Of a stretch of DNA of 64,000 nt, positions 51,873 to 60,604 are shown piece by piece. This DNA comes from Labilibaculum antarcticum (GTDB lineage Bacteria; Bacteroidota; Bacteroidia; Bacteroidales; Marinifilaceae): assembly GCF_002356295.1 (NCBI RefSeq), contig NZ_AP018042.1, positions 4,992,361-5,056,360 on the forward strand, in the 5' to 3' direction. The notes below the pieces were generated by a model. It searched no databases. It was not told the DNA's origin and saw only the letters and a list, made by a program, of their open reading frames with translations. Positions within the stretch are counted from its first letter, which is position 1; every line of letters starts with the position of its first letter. The position numbers and the translations under genes were made by a program.

Positions 51873-51906
51873 AAAAAGAGGTGTCAAATTTGGCACCTCT
51901 TTTTTG
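51873..51906 (+). terminator. terminator after hemE
   Basis: AAGAGGTG-x-CAAA pairs with TTTG-x-CACCTCTT (51876-51900 region) and is followed by T6. Confidence 0.85.
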
Positions 51907-51980
51907 CTTTAAGTGGAATTAGACTATTCAAATTGTTATCTTCACACATCTAATTAGTAAATCATAACCAATATTGCCCA

Positions 51981-53069
51981 ATGAGTAAAATTCAGATTTT
52001 TTGCATAATTACATCGATGCTATTTGTCGCTTGCAAATCGACACCAAAAGAAACATCAATAACAATAGAAAATAAAGCTGAGAAAAAGGCTTGCTGTGAA
52101 AATATACCGAATCGTTTTACATCTGAAAAAGAAGTGAAAGCAGATGAAATGGTTTGGATTGAAGGCGGTACTTTTATGATGGGAGGAGATGATAAACAAG
52201 CTCGTGATGATGAATTTCCTAAGCATGAAGTTACTGTTTCCGGTTTTTATATGGATGCTCATGAAGTAACGAATGCACAATTTATGGAATTTGCCGAGGC
52301 TACGGGATATGTAACCGAGGCAGAGAAAAAACCAGATTGGGAAGAAATTAAAAAACAATTACCTCCAGGAACACCAGAACCCGATGATAGTGTTTTGGCT
52401 CCGGCTTCATTAACATTTTTTGCGCCAAATCATTCTGTTAATCTAAATAATAATGCTGCCTGGTGGGCTTGGACATTAGGTGCAAATTGGAGACATCCGC
52501 AAGGCCCAGATTCATCGATAGATAACAAATTGAACTTTCCGGTAGTACATGTTTCGTGGAATGATGTAATGGCTTACTGCAAATGGGCAGGTAAACGCCT
52601 GCCAACCGAAGCCGAATGGGAATTTGCTGCCCGTGGTGGTTTAATTGATAACATATATCCTTGGGGAAACGAGGATATTGATTTAGGTAAGATAAAAGCG
52701 AATTCGTGGCAAGGACAATTTCCAAATATAAATGAGGAAAAGGACGGGTTTTATAAGTCAGCTCCAGTTAAAACATTTGCTCCGAATGAATATGGTTTGT
52801 ATGATATGGCAGGTAACGTTTGGGAATGGTGCTCAGATACCTATCATTACGATTATTATAAAACGATAAAAGGTACAAGTGTTAATCCTAAAGGACCTGA
52901 AACAAGTTACGATCCAAATGAGCCAGGTGTTTTTAAGAAAGTTACCCGTGGCGGTTCATTTCTTTGTAACACAGCATATTGTTCAGGTTATCGTGTAGCG
53001 GCCAGAATGAAATCGAGCATAGACACAGGTATGGAACATACAGGATTTCGTTGTGTGAAAGACAAATAG
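51981..53069 (+). CDS. formylglycine-generating enzyme-like (SUMF1) lipoprotein
   Basis: A 362-residue protein with a lipobox (LFVAC near residue 17) and a full FGE-sulfatase domain: MVWIEGGTFMMGGDD, VSGFYMDAHEVTNAQFMEF, VSWNDVMAYCKWAGKRLPTEAEWEFAARGG (shown here in parts), YDMAGNVWEWC. The active-site cysteine pair is kept: GGSFLCNTAYCSGYRVAAR, Cys329 and Cys334, spaced as in human SUMF1. It may oxidise a cysteine or serine of a sulfatase to formylglycine. However, an envelope-anchored copy with no sulfatase nearby could have another role. It stands alone. Confidence 0.88.
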   Translation: MSKIQIFCIITSMLFVACKSTPKETSITIENKAEKKACCENIPNRFTSEKEVKADEMVWIEGGTFMMGGDDKQARDDEFPKHEVTVSGFYMDAHEVTNAQFMEFAEATGYVTEAEKKPDWEEIKKQLPPGTPEPDDSVLAPASLTFFAPNHSVNLNNNAAWWAWTLGANWRHPQGPDSSIDNKLNFPVVHVSWNDVMAYCKWAGKRLPTEAEWEFAARGGLIDNIYPWGNEDIDLGKIKANSWQGQFPNINEEKDGFYKSAPVKTFAPNEYGLYDMAGNVWEWCSDTYHYDYYKTIKGTSVNPKGPETSYDPNEPGVFKKVTRGGSFLCNTAYCSGYRVAARMKSSIDTGMEHTGFRCVKDK

Positions 53070-53096
53070 AAATGAATTTTAAAGCTATATAACTAA

Positions 53097-53122
53097 GAGC
53101 TACCGTGAGGTGGCTTTTTTTT
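53097..53122 (+). terminator. terminator after the FGE-like gene
   Basis: AGCTACC pairs with GGTGGCT (one G-U pair) around a 4-nt loop, followed by T9. Confidence 0.75.
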
Positions 53123-53255
53123 TGGCCGTCAGTAAAATAGACAGCGAACTCTAAAAATATATTAATTTTATGTTGAAAAACTTGTTTGTCGGTTAGGAAT
53201 AGATTTTTATGATTACTAATTTTACCGTCGAAAAATCAATAAAAACATAATAACA

Positions 53256-54530
53256 ATGGCAGATTACACAAAGATGTGGACTGAGCTTGGCTTAGACCTT
53301 GATAATCATGATGCTTTACTAGAGAATTTGGGCGGAGCGTATCAATCTATTTTCATGTCGCAGGAGAAACGTCCTGAAGGAATGGGATATTTTGATTTTG
53401 TAATGAGCGAAGCTCACGGATTAAGAATTCAGGAATTGCGTGATGAGCAGGAGGCAGGGCGAAAGATAATTGGTTCATTTTGTGTTTTTGTACCTGAAGA
53501 GTTAGTACTTGCAGCAGGTTGCACTTCGGTAGGACTATGTGCCGGAGCCGATTTTGCCCAAGAAGAAGTTGAGAAAGTACTACCTCGCAATACCTGTTCG
53601 TTGATCAAATCTTTTTTTGGTTTTAAGTTGGGTAAGGTTTGTCCTTATATGGAAGCTTCTGACCTTATTGTTGGTGAGAATACTTGCGATGGAAAGAAAA
53701 AATCATTTGAGACATTTAGTCAATTAGTGCCTAATTTCTACCAAATGGACCTTCCACAAAATAAGGCTCCAATGGCAAGAAAATTATTGAAACATGAATA
53801 TATGGCTTTTGTTGCTAAGTTAGAGGAAATGACTGGCAAGAGCATTAGCTTGGAAGATTTAAAGCAGGGAATTGCTACCGTAAATGCAAAACGAAATGCC
53901 TTAGCTCGTTTGTCTAAACTTCGTTCTGCTGACCCAAGTCCAATTTCAGGACTGGATGCTTTACTGATTAATCAAATTGCTTTTTTAGATAATCCTGCTC
54001 GTTTTACCGAGAAGGTAAATGTATTGTGTGATGAATTAGAGCTCTTTGTAAAGGAAAATAAGGGCGTAAAAGCTGTAAAAGCTCCTCGTGTAGTTATTTC
54101 TGGTTGTCCTATGGCGATTCCAAATTGGAAAGTGCCTGCTATAATCGAATCTACAGGTGCTGTAATTGTTGGCGAAGAATCATGTATTGGTGAGCGCGGT
54201 CAGAGAAACACAACCGACGATTCTTCAGATACACTCGATGGTCTTATTGATGCGGTTGTTGATCGTTATTTCAAAATTGATTGTGCCGTATTTACACCAA
54301 ATCAGGAGCGCGTAGAGCACATCAAAGAAATGGCTAAAAACACGAATGCCGATGGTGTGATTCATTATGGTCTTCAATTTTGTCAGCCTTATATCATGGA
54401 GTCTTTTTCTGTAGAAAAAATTCTAGAAAAAGATGGCGTTTCTGTATTGAGATTAGAAACAGACTACAGTCAGGAAGACATGGGACAATTATCAACTCGT
54501 GTAGAAGCTTTTGTTGAAATTATAAAATAA
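53256..54530 (+). CDS. double-cubane cluster protein (2-hydroxyacyl-CoA dehydratase family)
   Basis: A 424-residue single-subunit member of the HgdB/FldB-C/BcrB superfamily. Cysteines at 89, 95 (GCTSVGLC), 114, 129 (GKVCPY), 144 (NTCDGKKKS), 284 (SGCPMAIP), 310 (EESCIGE), 343 and 376 (FCQPY) match the double-cubane [8Fe-9S] cluster pattern. True dehydratases have two different subunits; only one is present here, followed by an activase. That is the DCCP/DCCP-R layout, in which an ATP-driven reductase feeds a low-potential double-cubane protein able to reduce small molecules. The physiological substrate is unknown. Confidence 0.88.
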   Translation: MADYTKMWTELGLDLDNHDALLENLGGAYQSIFMSQEKRPEGMGYFDFVMSEAHGLRIQELRDEQEAGRKIIGSFCVFVPEELVLAAGCTSVGLCAGADFAQEEVEKVLPRNTCSLIKSFFGFKLGKVCPYMEASDLIVGENTCDGKKKSFETFSQLVPNFYQMDLPQNKAPMARKLLKHEYMAFVAKLEEMTGKSISLEDLKQGIATVNAKRNALARLSKLRSADPSPISGLDALLINQIAFLDNPARFTEKVNVLCDELELFVKENKGVKAVKAPRVVISGCPMAIPNWKVPAIIESTGAVIVGEESCIGERGQRNTTDDSSDTLDGLIDAVVDRYFKIDCAVFTPNQERVEHIKEMAKNTNADGVIHYGLQFCQPYIMESFSVEKILEKDGVSVLRLETDYSQEDMGQLSTRVEAFVEIIK

Positions 54531-54550
54531 ATAGAATTGAAACATAGAAG

Positions 54551-54581
54551 ACTGAGAGGCTATTGCTTTCTCAGTTTTTTT
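54551..54581 (+). terminator. hairpin with T-run between double-cubane and activase genes
   Basis: ACTGAGAG pairs with CTTTCTCAGT and is followed by T7. If active, it would lower activase expression relative to the upstream gene. Confidence 0.65.
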
Positions 54582-54614
54582 ATTTGCATCAGAATAAGAT
54601 ACTGAACTAGTAGA

Positions 54615-55361
54615 ATGAGACATGCAGGAATAGATATAGGCTCTAGAAGTATAGAGTTGGTGGTGATTGAGGAGGGAAAGGTAATTGTGAGGAAACAGGC
54701 TGAATCTGGTTACAATCCGGTTGAGCGTGTTGAGGAATTAATTGCTGATATTTCTTTTGATAAAGTGATGGCGACAGGTTATGGCCGTGCTAGTCTTGAA
54801 ATTGCCTTCGATTATTCTACGGTAACAGAAATTAAAGCATATGGAATAGGAGCAGCTGCATTACATCCTGGCATTCGGGGTATTCTTGATATTGGAGGGC
54901 AGGATACTAAGGTGATATCTTTGAACGAAAATGGCAAAGTATTTAAGTTTGAGATGAATGATAAATGTGCTGCCGGGACTGGTAAGTTTCTAGAAATGAT
55001 GGCGGTAACTTTGGGTTACAAACAAGAAACCTTTGGTTTAGAAGCTCTAAAAGGGCAGGAGGGAATCGAAATCAATAGTATGTGTGCCGTATTTGCAGAA
55101 TCTGAAGTCACTTCTCTTTTGGCAAAAGGTTGCCAACGAGCGGATATTGCAATGGCAATACATCAGTCAGTTTGTCGCCGGGCTGTAGGAATGATTAAAC
55201 GTCAGGATTTGAAAGCTCCAATGTTATTTGCTGGCGGTGTTGCAAATAATTCGTGCATGATTCATCTCTTACAACAGACTTTTGGTGATGATATCGTTAT
55301 TCCGGAATCGCCGCAATTTGTAGGCGCGTATGGTGCTGCTATTTTAGCTGGATCTTTATAA
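54615..55361 (+). CDS. ATP-dependent activase/reductase of the double-cubane protein
   Basis: A 248-residue BadF/BadG/HgdC-family ATPase. ASKHA phosphate motif GIDIGSRSIELVVIE, second motif LDIGGQDTKV, and Cys118 (NDKCAAGTGKF) and Cys157 (NSMCAVFAESEV), which in the dimer bridge a [4Fe-4S] cluster. It couples ATP hydrolysis to electron transfer into the partner ('archerase'). It is the only candidate partner of the upstream double-cubane protein. Confidence 0.93.
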   Translation: MRHAGIDIGSRSIELVVIEEGKVIVRKQAESGYNPVERVEELIADISFDKVMATGYGRASLEIAFDYSTVTEIKAYGIGAAALHPGIRGILDIGGQDTKVISLNENGKVFKFEMNDKCAAGTGKFLEMMAVTLGYKQETFGLEALKGQEGIEINSMCAVFAESEVTSLLAKGCQRADIAMAIHQSVCRRAVGMIKRQDLKAPMLFAGGVANNSCMIHLLQQTFGDDIVIPESPQFVGAYGAAILAGSL

Positions 55362-55371
55362 TAAAAATAAT

Positions 55372-55396
55372 AAAGCCACCTGCAGGTGGCTTTTGT
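55372..55396. terminator. bidirectional terminator between activase and TerB-like genes
   Basis: AAAGCCACC (55372-55380) pairs with GGTGGCTTT (55385-55393) around TGCA. Stem sequence resembles the duplicated terminators at 20551 and 22540. Confidence 0.8.
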
Positions 55397-55415
55397 AATT
55401 GCTTGAAGTGAGGAA

Positions 55416-55814
55416 TTACCAATATTCTTTTTTTTCAAATTGTTTTAGTTTATCTATGTCACGTTGAAATCTTTCCATTAAATCTTCCGAAAAAGAATTA
55501 ATCAAGTTGTGTTCCTTTGACGTGATTCCATCTGAGGCATCAGCAACAATTTTCATTGCGTTAATAAACTCATCGTATTGGGGAGCAGGTCCATAAACGT
55601 GACAGTAATTAATCACCTTATTGTAGATTTCTTCGACAGATGAGTTATGTGATTCTTCAAATTCAAACGACCATAGAATTTCGGAACCAAGTGCATGATT
55701 CTTTAATAGCTGCTTAAGAATTTCTTTTTCTTCCTTCTTGATTACGCCATCTGCTTTAGCTAAAGCGTAAAGTAATTCTCCAAAGACCTCGTATAATTTT
55801 TCTTCCTTTCTCAT
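55416..55814 (-). CDS. TerB-like protein
   Basis: A 132-residue helical cytoplasmic protein. LLYALAKADGVIKKEEKEIL and a second MKIVADASDGITSKEHNLI show the two acidic A-D/S-G-x-I-x-x-x-E loops of the TerB fold, which bind divalent cations. TerB-like proteins take part in tellurite resistance or envelope stress; no ter genes lie nearby, so function here is open. Confidence 0.8.
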   Translation of the reverse strand: MRKEEKLYEVFGELLYALAKADGVIKKEEKEILKQLLKNHALGSEILWSFEFEESHNSSVEEIYNKVINYCHVYGPAPQYDEFINAMKIVADASDGITSKEHNLINSFSEDLMERFQRDIDKLKQFEKKEYW

Positions 55815-55898
55815 ATCCGTCTTAATTAGATATTAAAATCATTGGATTTACGATAAAGTAAGTTACTACATTTGAGTGAGAATTGGGCAAATAAATTT

Positions 55899-57020
55899 TC
55901 ACTCAATAAGAGAATCCGTCACATCAATTTTTGTGTCGCTGTGCATAGAGATGCTTGGATAAACTGGATACCACGAGCCTCCAATATTATCTTGAATTAC
56001 CGAATCATCGATTCGAATATTCCCTGAGTGGTCATTTGTCACAAAGAAAATTGCTGAACCATGTGTTGTTACTTCATTTTGCTTAATAAGAGTTCCTCGT
56101 ATGTCTAGAGTCATCGTATTTCCATCATTATAAATTGCACCACCACTACCGCCACCGGGTGTGCCACTTTGTGAAGGATTTCCCCCATTCCCAATTGCCT
56201 GATTGTATGAAAATAAACTGTTTATGATTGTCCATGAAACTCCGATACTACTAATTGCACCACCATTCGAACCAACATTTCCATATCCTTCGGTACCACC
56301 AAAAGTACAGTTAACCACATACACAGGTTTGTTCTCAAACTGACTAAAAACACGTATGGCTCCGCCACCAACATCGGGTCCTAAATCGGCACATACATTA
56401 TTGAAGAAACGGCAATTGACGATCTTTAAACGGCCACCGCGAATCCAAATTGCACCACCACCATCATACAGGTCTTCCGACTTTGAATTGCCATTGATAA
56501 AAGTGAGATTCTGCAAGCTTACTCTTGGATGATCTTGATTTTGACAGTGAGATGTGGTCCAATGCTGATCTTCATCACAAGTGTTCATGTAAAGAATACG
56601 TGTTTTTCCTTCACCACTAAGTGTTACTAAGCCACCACCGTCAATTACAATATCATTACTGGCGTCGTTGAATATTTTGGCTGTTTCGGTTAACTTAATT
56701 GTGATTGGCTCGGATCCACAATCGAACACAATCTTCCCTCCTAAAGCGACTGCATCAATAAAGGCTTGGGAAGTGCAACTTTCGGCTGTTCCATTCCCAA
56801 CAACTCTGTCGGGTTGCGAAACGTCTTCCAATCTTGCTTCTGCGGGAATAGAAGCATTACCGTTTGGATTTCCAGCGGCAGGTCCATTGTCGGATATTTC
56901 GATTAATTCCTGACTTTTAATATTATCGTCCTGCTTATCCGAAGAACAGGAATTAAGAAGAAGGCAAATAAATAGGAGAGATACTTTATATACATTCGAT
57001 TTTAACTGAATTAATTTCAT
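55899..57020 (-). CDS. right-handed beta-helix lipoprotein
   Basis: A 373-residue lipoprotein (LLLNSC lipobox near residue 25) with a polar linker, then a parallel beta-helix (about 75-373) of the pectate-lyase/polymorphic-outer-membrane-protein type: FIDAVALGGKIVFDCGSEPI, DIVIDGGGLVTLSGE, SLQNLTFINGNS, GGGAIWIRGGRLKIVNCRFF and repeated GGAI turns. No catalytic residues of polysaccharide lyases are evident, so it may be a surface adhesin or structural protein. It stands alone. Start 57020 gives the signal MKLIQLKSNVYKVSLLFICL. Confidence 0.82.
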   Translation of the reverse strand: MKLIQLKSNVYKVSLLFICLLLNSCSSDKQDDNIKSQELIEISDNGPAAGNPNGNASIPAEARLEDVSQPDRVVGNGTAESCTSQAFIDAVALGGKIVFDCGSEPITIKLTETAKIFNDASNDIVIDGGGLVTLSGEGKTRILYMNTCDEDQHWTTSHCQNQDHPRVSLQNLTFINGNSKSEDLYDGGGAIWIRGGRLKIVNCRFFNNVCADLGPDVGGGAIRVFSQFENKPVYVVNCTFGGTEGYGNVGSNGGAISSIGVSWTIINSLFSYNQAIGNGGNPSQSGTPGGGSGGAIYNDGNTMTLDIRGTLIKQNEVTTHGSAIFFVTNDHSGNIRIDDSVIQDNIGGSWYPVYPSISMHSDTKIDVTDSLIE

Positions 57021-57124
57021 TCCGACAAATAGTTAACATGAATAATCTTACTATTTCTACTTAACGGCAAGATCTCCTGTATATTATTGTAAGAATAAGA
57101 AAAATTAAACAGATGTATATAATA

Positions 57125-57240
57125 TCATTTTGAATAATTAGTGAGCCATGGCGGACGGAAAAACCGGTCTAATGCCAATGGAATAAATAGGAAGCTATGT
57201 TGAGCATGGCGAAGGATAGCCCACTAATTTATCCAATCAG
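57125..57240. repeat. direct repeat flanking the 22-bp array, left copy
   Basis: Shares with 57504-57665 the words TTAGTGAGCCATGGCGG, AAAACCGGTCTA, AGGAAGCTATGTTGAGCATG and CTAATTTATCCAATC. About 116 bp long; the right copy has an internal insertion. Confidence 0.75.
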
Positions 57241-57281
57241 TATTATTTCACAAAAATCTGAGACAGTATCGGATACGTATC

Positions 57282-57490
57282 AGGAATTCTCCTTTTAGGC
57301 ATCGGGAATTCACTTTTGGGTATCGGGAAAGCACTTTGGGGGTTCCGGAACTCACTTTCTCTGACAAAGAGTCACTTTTGACCATCGGGAATTCATTTTG
57401 GGGGTTCGAGAATCTGCTTTTTCTGACAAAGAGTCACTTTTGGGTATCGAGAAAACACTTTTGGGCATTGGGAACTTACTTTTAGTGTTA
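57282..57490. repeat. 22-bp degenerate tandem repeat array
   Basis: About nine units built on TATCGGGAATTCACTTTTGGG, with a variant carrying TCTGACAAAGAGTCACTTTT twice (57359-57379 and 57421-57441). No open frame of note. Confidence 0.75.
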
Positions 57491-57503
57491 GGCTATGTCT
57501 TAT

Positions 57504-57665
57504 ACCATTTTGAATTAGTGAGCCATGGCGGGTGAAAAAAACCGGTCTATTGCCGATGAAATAATAGGAAGCTATGTTGAGCATGGCGAGCTGCCGATCC
57601 CGTATCGGAAAACCCCCTGTAATTATTCGTGAATAAATGCAGCCAGCTAATTTATCCAATCGGGA
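57504..57665. repeat. direct repeat flanking the 22-bp array, right copy
   Basis: Same words as the left copy, with an extra stretch of about 45 bp (57592-57646) before the closing CTAATTTATCCAATC. The duplication brackets the tandem array. Confidence 0.75.
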
Positions 57666-57672
57666 TAAGTCC

Positions 57673-58182
57673 TTATTTGTTAATGGCTTTTAGTATTCTA
57701 CGACCTCTGGAGTAGAGTCCCGCGCTTCCATTTTCCATTTGTTCTTCGATCACAAGAGCTAGTTCATTTTGGATATCTGGTTCTTGCAAAGAGAAATTGT
57801 AAAGGATTTGCATAGTATACACCTTTATCGCAATGGCAGAAGTGCTGGAAATCAAGGCATCGAAGCAGTAATTGATAAAATCACCGGATATATTGCTTGG
57901 AAGAGGTTCTAAACTTATCAATTTTAAATACTGGCGCAATTTGCTTTCGTTAGAAAGAGTAGGGACTAGCTTAATCATTTGTGGAAGATACAGGCGAACC
58001 AAATCAGGATCAATATCATATACCTTATCTAAAATCCATGTCGCACGCCAGGAATGTTTCTCGTTGCTAATGCAGATTTCCCACAGTTCCTTCATATACA
58101 TAGGATTTTCTGCGATACTTTGAGCAACCAGTTTGGCTTCTTCTTTTACCGGAAAAGGATCGAGTAGTTTTTTAAGCTCCAT
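57673..58182 (-). CDS. HEAT-repeat-like cytoplasmic protein
   Basis: Start placed at 58182 (MELKKLLDPFPVKEEAKLVA, 169 residues); the frame upstream to 58230 encodes a hydrophobic leader that lies in a hairpin and is less likely. The protein is built of helical pairs such as MKELWEICISNEKHSWRATW and SSTSAIAIKVYTMQILYNFS, like HEAT/adenylate-binding-scaffold repeats common in Bacteroidota. Unknown function. It lies downstream of the PLP enzyme on the same strand. Confidence 0.7.
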   Translation of the reverse strand: MELKKLLDPFPVKEEAKLVAQSIAENPMYMKELWEICISNEKHSWRATWILDKVYDIDPDLVRLYLPQMIKLVPTLSNESKLRQYLKLISLEPLPSNISGDFINYCFDALISSTSAIAIKVYTMQILYNFSLQEPDIQNELALVIEEQMENGSAGLYSRGRRILKAINK

Positions 58183-58216
58183 CGAAAAAAATATTAATAA
58201 TGAAAATGTGAGTGAT

Positions 58217-58264
58217 ATAAGGAATCTCAAACAAACTTTGTTTTTTTACTTTGGGATTCCTTAT
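58217..58264. terminator. long hairpin between PLP dehydratase and HEAT-like genes
   Basis: ATAAGGAATC-x-CAAA (58217-58231) pairs with TTTG-x-GATTCCTTAT (58250-58264). No T-run follows on the minus side, so it may be a weak terminator or RNA-stability element. Confidence 0.5.
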
Positions 58265-58274
58265 GGGCTAAGTT

Positions 58275-59213
58275 TTAAAATGGCAACTTACTCAATTCAA
58301 CATTTCCTCCTGAAAGAATAACTCCAATTTTCTGTCCTTTGTACTTTTTCTTCTCTTTTATCAATGCGGCCAAAGCGACGGCACTAGATGGTTCTACTAT
58401 GAGTTTCATTCGCTCCCAAATCAGCCTCATGGCAGCTATTATTTCATTTTCTTCTACTCTGATAATTTTCTCAACATGTTCCTTAATAATTGGAAAAGTT
58501 TTATCACCAAGAGAGGTTAGCAGGCCATCGGCAATAGTTTTAGGATTGGTTTGCGGAACAATTTCTCCTTTTTGCATCGATTGCCAGGCATCATCAGCAC
58601 CCATTGGTTCTCCAGCTACAATTTTTGTGCTTGGTGAAAAATAATGTGCTGCCAAAGCTGTGCCGGATAGTAAACCACCACCACCAACAGGAGCGAAAAT
58701 TGCATCCAAATCATCATGCTCTTCAATCAATTCCATTGCAGCAGTTGCTTGTCCCTGAATCACATTATAGTCATTATAGGGATGTAAGAAAACGGCTCCG
58801 GTTTTATTCACCACCTCATTTAATGTTGTTTCCCTTGCTTCAAGGGTAGGGATGCATTCAATGATTTCGCCACCATAACCTTTTACTGCAGTTTTCTTTA
58901 TTTCAGGTGCATTCGAAGGCATCACAATAAATGCCTTAATGCCTTGCACTTTAGCAGCAAGAGCTATGGCTTGTGCAAAATTACCCGATGAGTGAGTAGC
59001 GACTCCAAATTCTTTTTCCGTTTCAGAGAGTTGAAGAATTGCATTTGTTGCGCCCCGCATTTTAAAGGCGCCCATTTTCTGAAAATTTTCACATTTAAAG
59101 TAAATATCAGCACCAACAATATCATTAATAAGCCGTGAGCTCATAATAGGTGTTCTGTGAATGAATTTATGAATACGTTGTTGGGTTTCCTGTAAACTTT
59201 CTTTGGTGATCAT
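58275..59213 (-). CDS. threonine/serine dehydratase or racemase, PLP fold type II
   Basis: A 312-residue enzyme. PLP lysine Lys51 in GAFKMRGA, substrate loop SSGNFAQAIA, phosphate-binding GGGGLLSG and the C-terminal LSGGNV motif are present. Length lacks the regulatory ACT domain of biosynthetic IlvA, so it fits catabolic threonine/serine dehydratase or serine racemase. These act on L-threonine or serine to give 2-oxo acids or D-serine. It follows hemL on the same strand beyond a terminator. Confidence 0.88.
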   Translation of the reverse strand: MITKESLQETQQRIHKFIHRTPIMSSRLINDIVGADIYFKCENFQKMGAFKMRGATNAILQLSETEKEFGVATHSSGNFAQAIALAAKVQGIKAFIVMPSNAPEIKKTAVKGYGGEIIECIPTLEARETTLNEVVNKTGAVFLHPYNDYNVIQGQATAAMELIEEHDDLDAIFAPVGGGGLLSGTALAAHYFSPSTKIVAGEPMGADDAWQSMQKGEIVPQTNPKTIADGLLTSLGDKTFPIIKEHVEKIIRVEENEIIAAMRLIWERMKLIVEPSSAVALAALIKEKKKYKGQKIGVILSGGNVELSKLPF

Positions 59214-59255
59214 GTCAGATTTTTTTGAGAATAATTTGATACATCAAAAGATAAG

Positions 59256-59291
59256 GCAAAAAAAATAGGAAGCCCACATTTAGACTTCCTA
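59256..59291 (-). terminator. terminator after hemL
   Basis: TAGGAAG (59266-59272) pairs with CTTCCTA (59285-59291); on the minus strand a run of T8 follows. Confidence 0.75.
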
Positions 59292-59299
59292 AATTGATA

Positions 59300-60592
59300 T
59301 TATTTCATTGCCTCCAATGACTCTTTTGCAGCTTGAATTGTCTTGTCAAGCATTTCGTAAGTTAATGAATTTGATAAAAAATAACTTTCGAATGATGATG
59401 GAGGAAGATAAATACCTCTTTTCAACATTTCATGAAAGAATTTAGGGAACTTTTCGTTATTAGCGGTTGCTGCTGTGTCAAAATCAACCACATCAATATC
59501 CGTAAAGAAAATACTAATCATTGAACCACAACGGTTAATTTTGTAATCAAAACCTGATTCCGTAAATACTTTATCCAATCCCTTGTGTAGATATTCTGTT
59601 TTATCAGCAAGTTCAGTATAGATTTGAGGATTCTGATTTAGCTCTTTTAATAAAGTGTAACCTGCAATCATAGCAATTGGATTACCCGATAAAGTTCCTG
59701 CCTGATAAACAGGACCTACAGGAGAAACAATATCCATTATTTTACTGGAACCAGCATAAGCACCAACTGGCATTCCTCCTCCAATAACTTTACCGAAAGT
59801 TATCAAATCAGCCTTAACACCAAAGTATTCCTGAGCTCCACCTTTTCCCAAACGGAAACCAGACATCACTTCATCGAAAATCAATAAAATTTCTTCTTTG
59901 TCACATAACTCACGTAAATCTTCCAAAAATCCTTTTTTAGGAAGTACGCAACCCATGTTTCCAGCAATGGCTTCTACTATTATAGCGGCAATTTCACCTT
60001 TGTTCTCGGTAACTAATTGCTTTACTTCTTCAATATTATTATATTTTGCTGTTAGCGTGTCGTTTGCGGTTCCTGGAGTTACACCTGGTGAGTTTGGCAC
60101 TCCAAAAGTACTGGCACCACTACCGGCTTTAATCAAAAATGAATCGGCATGACCGTGATAACAACCTTCGAATTTGATGAATTTATTTCGGCCGGTATAA
60201 CCTCTGGCAACACGAATTGCACTCATACATGCTTCGGTACCTGAGTTTACCATTCTCACTTTATCAATATTAGGAACCATATCCACTATTAATTTGGCGA
60301 TATCAATTTCCAATTCGGTAGGAGCACCAAAAGATGTTGAATCTTCAACTTTTGCCTTAATAGCATCTATAACTTTAGGATACGCATGTCCCAATATCAT
60401 TGGTCCCCATGATGAGATGTAATCGATGTATTCGTTTCCATCAACATCGGTAAGAATACTTCCTTTTGCTTTTTTGATAAAAACAGGAGTTCCACCAACA
60501 GAGTTAAATGCTCTAACTGGAGAGTTTACTCCACCCGGAATGTATTTGTTTGCTTCTGTGAATAATTCGGAACTTCTTTTGTATTGATACAT
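59300..60592 (-). CDS. hemL: glutamate-1-semialdehyde 2,1-aminomutase
   Basis: A 430-residue class-III aminotransferase that makes 5-aminolevulinate. It opens [20 protein letters not shown], a hemL hallmark; has [20 protein letters not shown], the aspartate motif [11 protein letters not shown] and the PLP lysine Lys268 in [17 protein letters not shown]. It lies 12 nt after hemD on the same strand, so the two are coupled. Together with hemA it completes the C5 route. Confidence 0.96.
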   Translation of the reverse strand: MYQYKRSSELFTEANKYIPGGVNSPVRAFNSVGGTPVFIKKAKGSILTDVDGNEYIDYISSWGPMILGHAYPKVIDAIKAKVEDSTSFGAPTELEIDIAKLIVDMVPNIDKVRMVNSGTEACMSAIRVARGYTGRNKFIKFEGCYHGHADSFLIKAGSGASTFGVPNSPGVTPGTANDTLTAKYNNIEEVKQLVTENKGEIAAIIVEAIAGNMGCVLPKKGFLEDLRELCDKEEILLIFDEVMSGFRLGKGGAQEYFGVKADLITFGKVIGGGMPVGAYAGSSKIMDIVSPVGPVYQAGTLSGNPIAMIAGYTLLKELNQNPQIYTELADKTEYLHKGLDKVFTESGFDYKINRCGSMISIFFTDIDVVDFDTAATANNEKFPKFFHEMLKRGIYLPPSSFESYFLSNSLTYEMLDKTIQAAKESLEAMK

Positions 60593-60604
60593 ATTGTATA
60601 GGTT

